From an uncultured Blautia sp. (lineage in GTDB: Bacteria > Bacillota > Clostridia > Lachnospirales > Lachnospiraceae), in assembly GCA_900541345.1 (NCBI GenBank), contig UQJE01000056.1, positions 1 to 16,969 of the forward strand: a stretch of DNA of 16,969 nt, given 5' to 3'. A program made the translations under genes and the position numbers. Below, in pieces: positions 13,927-16,969 of the stretch. Below the pieces are notes generated by a model, which was not told the origin of the DNA, did not search any database, and worked only from the letters and a program-made list of their open reading frames with translations. Within the stretch, counting starts at the first letter, position 1. Each line of letters opens with the position of its first letter.

Positions 13927-14491
13927 GAAGGAGCAAAAAGAGGGGCGCGTTCCCCGTCTGTTTCTTCACAGCTGCTGTGCGCCATGCAGCAGTTATGTAA
14001 TGGAGTATCTTTCTCAGTATTTTTCCATTACAGTTTTTTATTATAACCCCAATATTTCTCCGAAGGAGGAATATGAAAAAAGAGTGGAGGAAATCCGATG
14101 CCTGATTGGGGAGATGGAATTTGAGCATCCTGTGACGTTTGTGGAAGGGAAGTATGAGCCGGAGCGATTTTATGAAATGGCAAAGGGGCTGGAAAAGGAA
14201 CCGGAAGGCGGGGAAAGATGCTTTGGCTGTTATCGCCTTCGCATGGAGGAGGCTGCTCGTCTTGCTGCTGAGGGAGAGTACGATTATTTTACAACCACTC
14301 TTTCTATCAGCCCCTTAAAAAATGCGGGGAAAATTAATGAAATCGGAGAAGAGCTTGCGGGTATTTATAAAGTAGAGCATCTTCCTTCCGATTTCAAGAA
14401 AAAAAACGGATATAAGCGTTCCATAGAACTTTCCAGAGAGCATGACCTGTACAGACAGAATTACTGCGGCTGTGTATTTTCCAGACCATAA
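13886..14491 (+). CDS. queH: Epoxyqueuosine reductase QueH
   Basis: A 201-residue protein of the QueH (former DUF208) family, which reduces epoxyqueuosine in tRNA to queuosine without cobalamin, unlike QueG. Metal-binding cysteines are all visible: HSCCAPC (28-34, C30, C31, C34), RCFGCYRLR (111-119, C112, C115) and QNYCGC (191-196, C194, C196). Family structures show an iron-sulfur cluster and a mononuclear iron site held by such cysteines. The start is GTG at 13886, preceded by GGGAGA; it overlaps psd by 41 bases, so it is read from the same transcript as the phospholipid genes. Its substrate is made by QueA, also encoded in this window. No terminator is visible between queH and the argH promoter. 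Confidence 0.94.
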   Translation: MNVNYQKELEQLIEKEQKEGRVPRLFLHSCCAPCSSYVMEYLSQYFSITVFYYNPNISPKEEYEKRVEEIRCLIGEMEFEHPVTFVEGKYEPERFYEMAKGLEKEPEGGERCFGCYRLRMEEAARLAAEGEYDYFTTTLSISPLKNAGKINEIGEELAGIYKVEHLPSDFKKKNGYKRSIELSREHDLYRQNYCGCVFSRP

Positions 14492-14514
14492 TGGGATAAC
14501 TTTTGATTTTATAC

Positions 14515-14543
14515 TTTGCATTTTGATAAAAATGTGATACACT
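14515..14543 (+). promoter_or_regulatory. Predicted promoter of argH-asd
   Basis: TTGCAT (14516-14521) and an extended -10 TGATACACT (TACACT at 14538-14543) are spaced by 16 bases. The start would be near 14550. An ATTGTT-AA-AACAAT inverted repeat (14554-14567) lies right at or after the start and could be a regulator site or a small leader hairpin. Confidence 0.55.
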
Positions 14544-14588
14544 AACACATGAAATTGTTAAAACAATAAGAATCACAAGGAGGCAGAC

Positions 14589-15968
14589 ATGGCACAGTTA
14601 TGGGGAGGACGTTTCACGAAGGAAACGGACAAGCTGGTATATAATTTTAATGCATCCATCTCTTTTGACCAGAAATTTTACAGACAGGATATTCGCGGCA
14701 GTAAGGCACATGTCCAGATGCTGGCAAAACAGGGGATTCTGACGGAAGAAGAGAGAGATTCCATTATAGAAGGACTTGATAGTATTTTAAAAGATGTGGA
14801 GGAAGGAAACCTTCTTATCACATCAGAATATGAAGATATTCACAGTTTTGTGGAGGCAAACCTGATCGAGAGGATCGGAGATGCAGGAAAGAAGCTTCAT
14901 ACAGGAAGAAGCCGCAACGACCAGGTTGCTCTTGATATGAAGCTGTATGTAAGAGATGAAATTGACGAGTTGGATAAAGAGGTAAAGAAGCTTTTGGAAG
15001 CTCTTTTAAAAATTATGGAAGAAAATGTGCATACATATATGCCAGGCTTTACCCACCTTCAGAAGGCGCAGCCTGTAACACTTGCCCATCATATAGGCGC
15101 ATATTTTGAAATGTTTAAAAGAGACAGGGGAAGACTCTTTGATATTCGAAAAAGAATGAATACCTGCCCTCTTGGAGCGGGAGCTCTGGCAGGTACGACT
15201 TACCCTCTTGACAGAGAATATACAGCAGAGCTTTTGGGGTTTGATGGACCTACGAAAAACAGTATGGATTCTGTATCGGATAGGGATTATGTGGTTGAGC
15301 TTTTAAGCGCTCTTTCCACAGTTATGATGCATTTAAGCCGTTTTTCAGAAGAGATAATTCTCTGGAATTCCAATGAGTACCGTTTTGTGGAAATCGATGA
15401 TGCCTACAGCACAGGAAGCAGTATTATGCCGCAGAAGAAAAATCCGGATATTGCAGAGCTTGTAAGAGGAAAAACAGGTCGTGTTTACGGTGCGCTTATG
15501 TCAATTCTCACAACAATGAAGGGAATTCCGCTTGCATATAATAAAGATATGCAGGAAGATAAGGAACTGACTTTCGACGCCATTGATACGGCAAAAGGGT
15601 GCATCGCCCTGTTTACCGGAATGATTTCCACGATGGAATTTCATAAAGACAATATGGAGGCAAGCGCAAAAAACGGATTTACAAATGCAACAGACGCGGC
15701 AGATTATCTTGTAAATCACGGAGTTCCTTTTAGAGATGCTCACGGTATTGTGGGGCAGCTTGTACTTGCCTGCATTGAAAAGGGAATTTCTCTTGATGAG
15801 CTTCCTATTTCCGAATACAAGGCGATAAGTCCTGTGTTTGAGGAAGATATTTACGATGCCATCAGTATGCGGACTTGTGTGGAAAAGAGAATGACACTTG
15901 GCGCACCGGGACCGGAAGTGATGGAAAACGTGATTCAGGAGCATAAAGCATATTTAGAGGAAGAATAA
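14589..15968 (+). CDS. argH: Argininosuccinate lyase
   Basis: A 459-residue cytoplasmic enzyme, normal length for the fumarase/aspartase superfamily. It splits argininosuccinate into arginine and fumarate, the last step of arginine synthesis. Visible marks are LWGGRFT at the N-terminus, HTGRSRNDQVALD (104-116), FTHLQKAQPVT (154-164, with T155-H156 of the active site) and the catalytic loop GSSIMPQKKNPD (276-287) with the reactive serine. AAGGAGG lies 6 to 7 bases before the ATG. The gene has its own predicted promoter after queH and is followed 20 bases later by asd. The usual partner argG is not in the window. All key residues are intact. Confidence 0.97.
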   Translation: MAQLWGGRFTKETDKLVYNFNASISFDQKFYRQDIRGSKAHVQMLAKQGILTEEERDSIIEGLDSILKDVEEGNLLITSEYEDIHSFVEANLIERIGDAGKKLHTGRSRNDQVALDMKLYVRDEIDELDKEVKKLLEALLKIMEENVHTYMPGFTHLQKAQPVTLAHHIGAYFEMFKRDRGRLFDIRKRMNTCPLGAGALAGTTYPLDREYTAELLGFDGPTKNSMDSVSDRDYVVELLSALSTVMMHLSRFSEEIILWNSNEYRFVEIDDAYSTGSSIMPQKKNPDIAELVRGKTGRVYGALMSILTTMKGIPLAYNKDMQEDKELTFDAIDTAKGCIALFTGMISTMEFHKDNMEASAKNGFTNATDAADYLVNHGVPFRDAHGIVGQLVLACIEKGISLDELPISEYKAISPVFEEDIYDAISMRTCVEKRMTLGAPGPEVMENVIQEHKAYLEEE

Positions 15969-15988
15969 AAGGAAAAGGAGACATTATA

Positions 15989-16969
15989 ATGAGTGAAAAA
16001 TTGAGAGTCGGTATTTTAGGAGCAACAGGAATGGTAGGACAGAGATTTATTTCTCTTCTGGAAAACCATCCGTGGTTTGAGGTTGTGACAGTCGCTGCAA
16101 GTGCGAGAAGCGCGGGAAAAACATACGAGGAGGCAGTGGGAGCAAGATGGAAAATGGATACTCCAATGCCTGAGGGAGTAAAAAATCTCATTGTGATGAA
16201 TGTAAGCGAAGTAGAAAAAGTAGCGTCTACTGTTGATTTTGTATTTTCTGCAGTGGATATGACAAAAGAAGAAATTAAGGCAATCGAGGAAGAGTATGCA
16301 AAGACAGAGACTCCTGTTGTATCCAATAACAGCGCGCACCGCTGGACACCGGATGTTCCTATGGTAGTGCCGGAAATCAATCCAGAGCACTTTGATGTCA
16401 TTGAATCCCAGAAAAAACGTCTTGGAACAACAAGAGGTTTTATTGCAGTAAAACCAAACTGCTCCATTCAGAGCTACGCGCCTGTTCTTACTGCATGGAA
16501 AGAATTTGAGCCATACGAAGTAGTTGCCACTACATATCAGGCAATTTCCGGCGCAGGAAAAACATTTAAGGACTGGCCGGAAATGCAGGGAAACATTATT
16601 CCTTACATTGGAGGAGAAGAGGAGAAGAGCGAGAAAGAGCCGTTAAGAATCTGGGGAAAAATCGAAAACGGTGAAATTGTTCCTGCAGAAAGTCCTGTGA
16701 TCACTTGCCAGTGTATTCGTGTGCCGGTTCTTAACGGACATACTGCCGCTGTGTTTGTAAAATTCCGCAAAAAACCGACAAAAGAACAGCTGATCCAGGC
16801 ATTAAAAGAGTTCCGCGGCCTGCCTCAGGAGCTTTCTCTTCCAAGTGCACCGAAGCAGTTTATTCAGTATCTTGAGGAGGACAACCGTCCGCAGGTAACA
16901 ATGGACGTAGATTATGAAAATGGAATGGGTGTTTCTGTGGGAAGGATTCGTGAGGACAGTGTATATGAC
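15989..16969 (+). CDS. asd: Aspartate-semialdehyde dehydrogenase, 3' end outside window
   Basis: The first 327 codons of the gene are present and the frame is open to the last base; the family is about 360 residues, so roughly 35 are missing. The enzyme reduces aspartyl phosphate to aspartate semialdehyde with NADPH, the branch point to lysine, diaminopimelate for the cell wall, threonine and methionine. GATGMVGQRF (11-20) is the nucleotide-binding loop, C158 in PNCSIQS is the acyl-accepting cysteine, SGAGKTF (187-193) binds substrate and H251 in NGHTAAV is the general acid/base. This is the archaeal/fungal-like Asd branch common in Clostridia. AAAAGGAG ends 8 bases before the ATG. It is 20 bases after argH and probably co-transcribed. 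Confidence 0.95.
   Translation, partial: MSEKLRVGILGATGMVGQRFISLLENHPWFEVVTVAASARSAGKTYEEAVGARWKMDTPMPEGVKNLIVMNVSEVEKVASTVDFVFSAVDMTKEEIKAIEEEYAKTETPVVSNNSAHRWTPDVPMVVPEINPEHFDVIESQKKRLGTTRGFIAVKPNCSIQSYAPVLTAWKEFEPYEVVATTYQAISGAGKTFKDWPEMQGNIIPYIGGEEEKSEKEPLRIWGKIENGEIVPAESPVITCQCIRVPVLNGHTAAVFVKFRKKPTKEQLIQALKEFRGLPQELSLPSAPKQFIQYLEEDNRPQVTMDVDYENGMGVSVGRIREDSVYD

Noticed and set aside
14492..14588. Terminator or T-box leader between queH and argH
   Set aside because: No stable stem with a T-run is visible, and the space after the predicted start is far too short for a T-box.
15862..16467. 201-residue minus-strand reading frame
   Set aside because: It lies antisense to argH and asd, both intact with conserved active sites.
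1..16969. Insertion sequences, CRISPR arrays, tRNA genes, phage or toxin-antitoxin genes
   Set aside because: No transposase or integrase motifs, regularly spaced repeats, tRNA cloverleaf or terminal repeats could be found on either strand.

Overview
The window reads as chromosomal core sequence from a low-to-moderate-GC Gram-positive anaerobe of the Clostridia, most like a gut Lachnospiraceae (Blautia, Dorea or Ruminococcus-type). This rests on strong AGGAGG ribosome-binding sites, A/T-rich codon use, a fused sucrose PTS permease, QueH in place of QueG, and the clostridial style of the PssA, Psd and Asd proteins. The species cannot be named from sequence alone. I see no mobile elements, CRISPR arrays, tRNAs or rRNAs.

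Layout. (1) 1-2209, + strand: the 3' end of rimM, then trmD and queA, a tightly packed unit for 16S rRNA maturation and tRNA anticodon-loop modification (m1G37 and queuosine-34). (2) 2246-6712, + strand: a sucrose module. It has a LacI-type repressor (scrR-like), a terminator with a promoter threaded through it, an 18-bp perfect palindromic operator, a sucrose PTS EIIBCA, and a GH32 sucrose-6-phosphate hydrolase one base downstream. Imported sucrose would become sucrose-6-P and then glucose-6-P plus fructose; no fructokinase is present here. (3) 6735-7812: a promoter and leader hairpin, then a YitT-family membrane protein, closed by a bidirectional terminator. (4) 7824-11233, - strand: a secreted protein of unknown function with its own promoter, preceded by a two-gene SsuB/SsuC (NitT/TauT)-type ABC importer with no substrate-binding protein beside it. 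(5) 11353-14491, + strand: an overlapping operon of an LPG-synthase-type flippase-like membrane protein, phosphatidylserine synthase, phosphatidylserine decarboxylase and QueH. It joins phosphatidylethanolamine synthesis to the last step of queuosine synthesis. (6) 14515-16969, + strand: promoter, argH (arginine biosynthesis), and asd (aspartate-semialdehyde dehydrogenase), which runs off the right edge.

Most genes are ordinary housekeeping functions. The most interesting points are regulatory and contextual: a terminator whose loop holds the -35 box of the sucrose operon, an operator that also fits the CcpA cre consensus, a hairpin that hides the repressor's Shine-Dalgarno and runs through the queA stop codon, queA and queH bracketing the window, a flippase-like protein translationally coupled to PE synthesis, and an orphan secreted protein. 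No clearly new multi-gene system is evident. The flippase-like/PssA/Psd unit and the secreted protein are the best leads.
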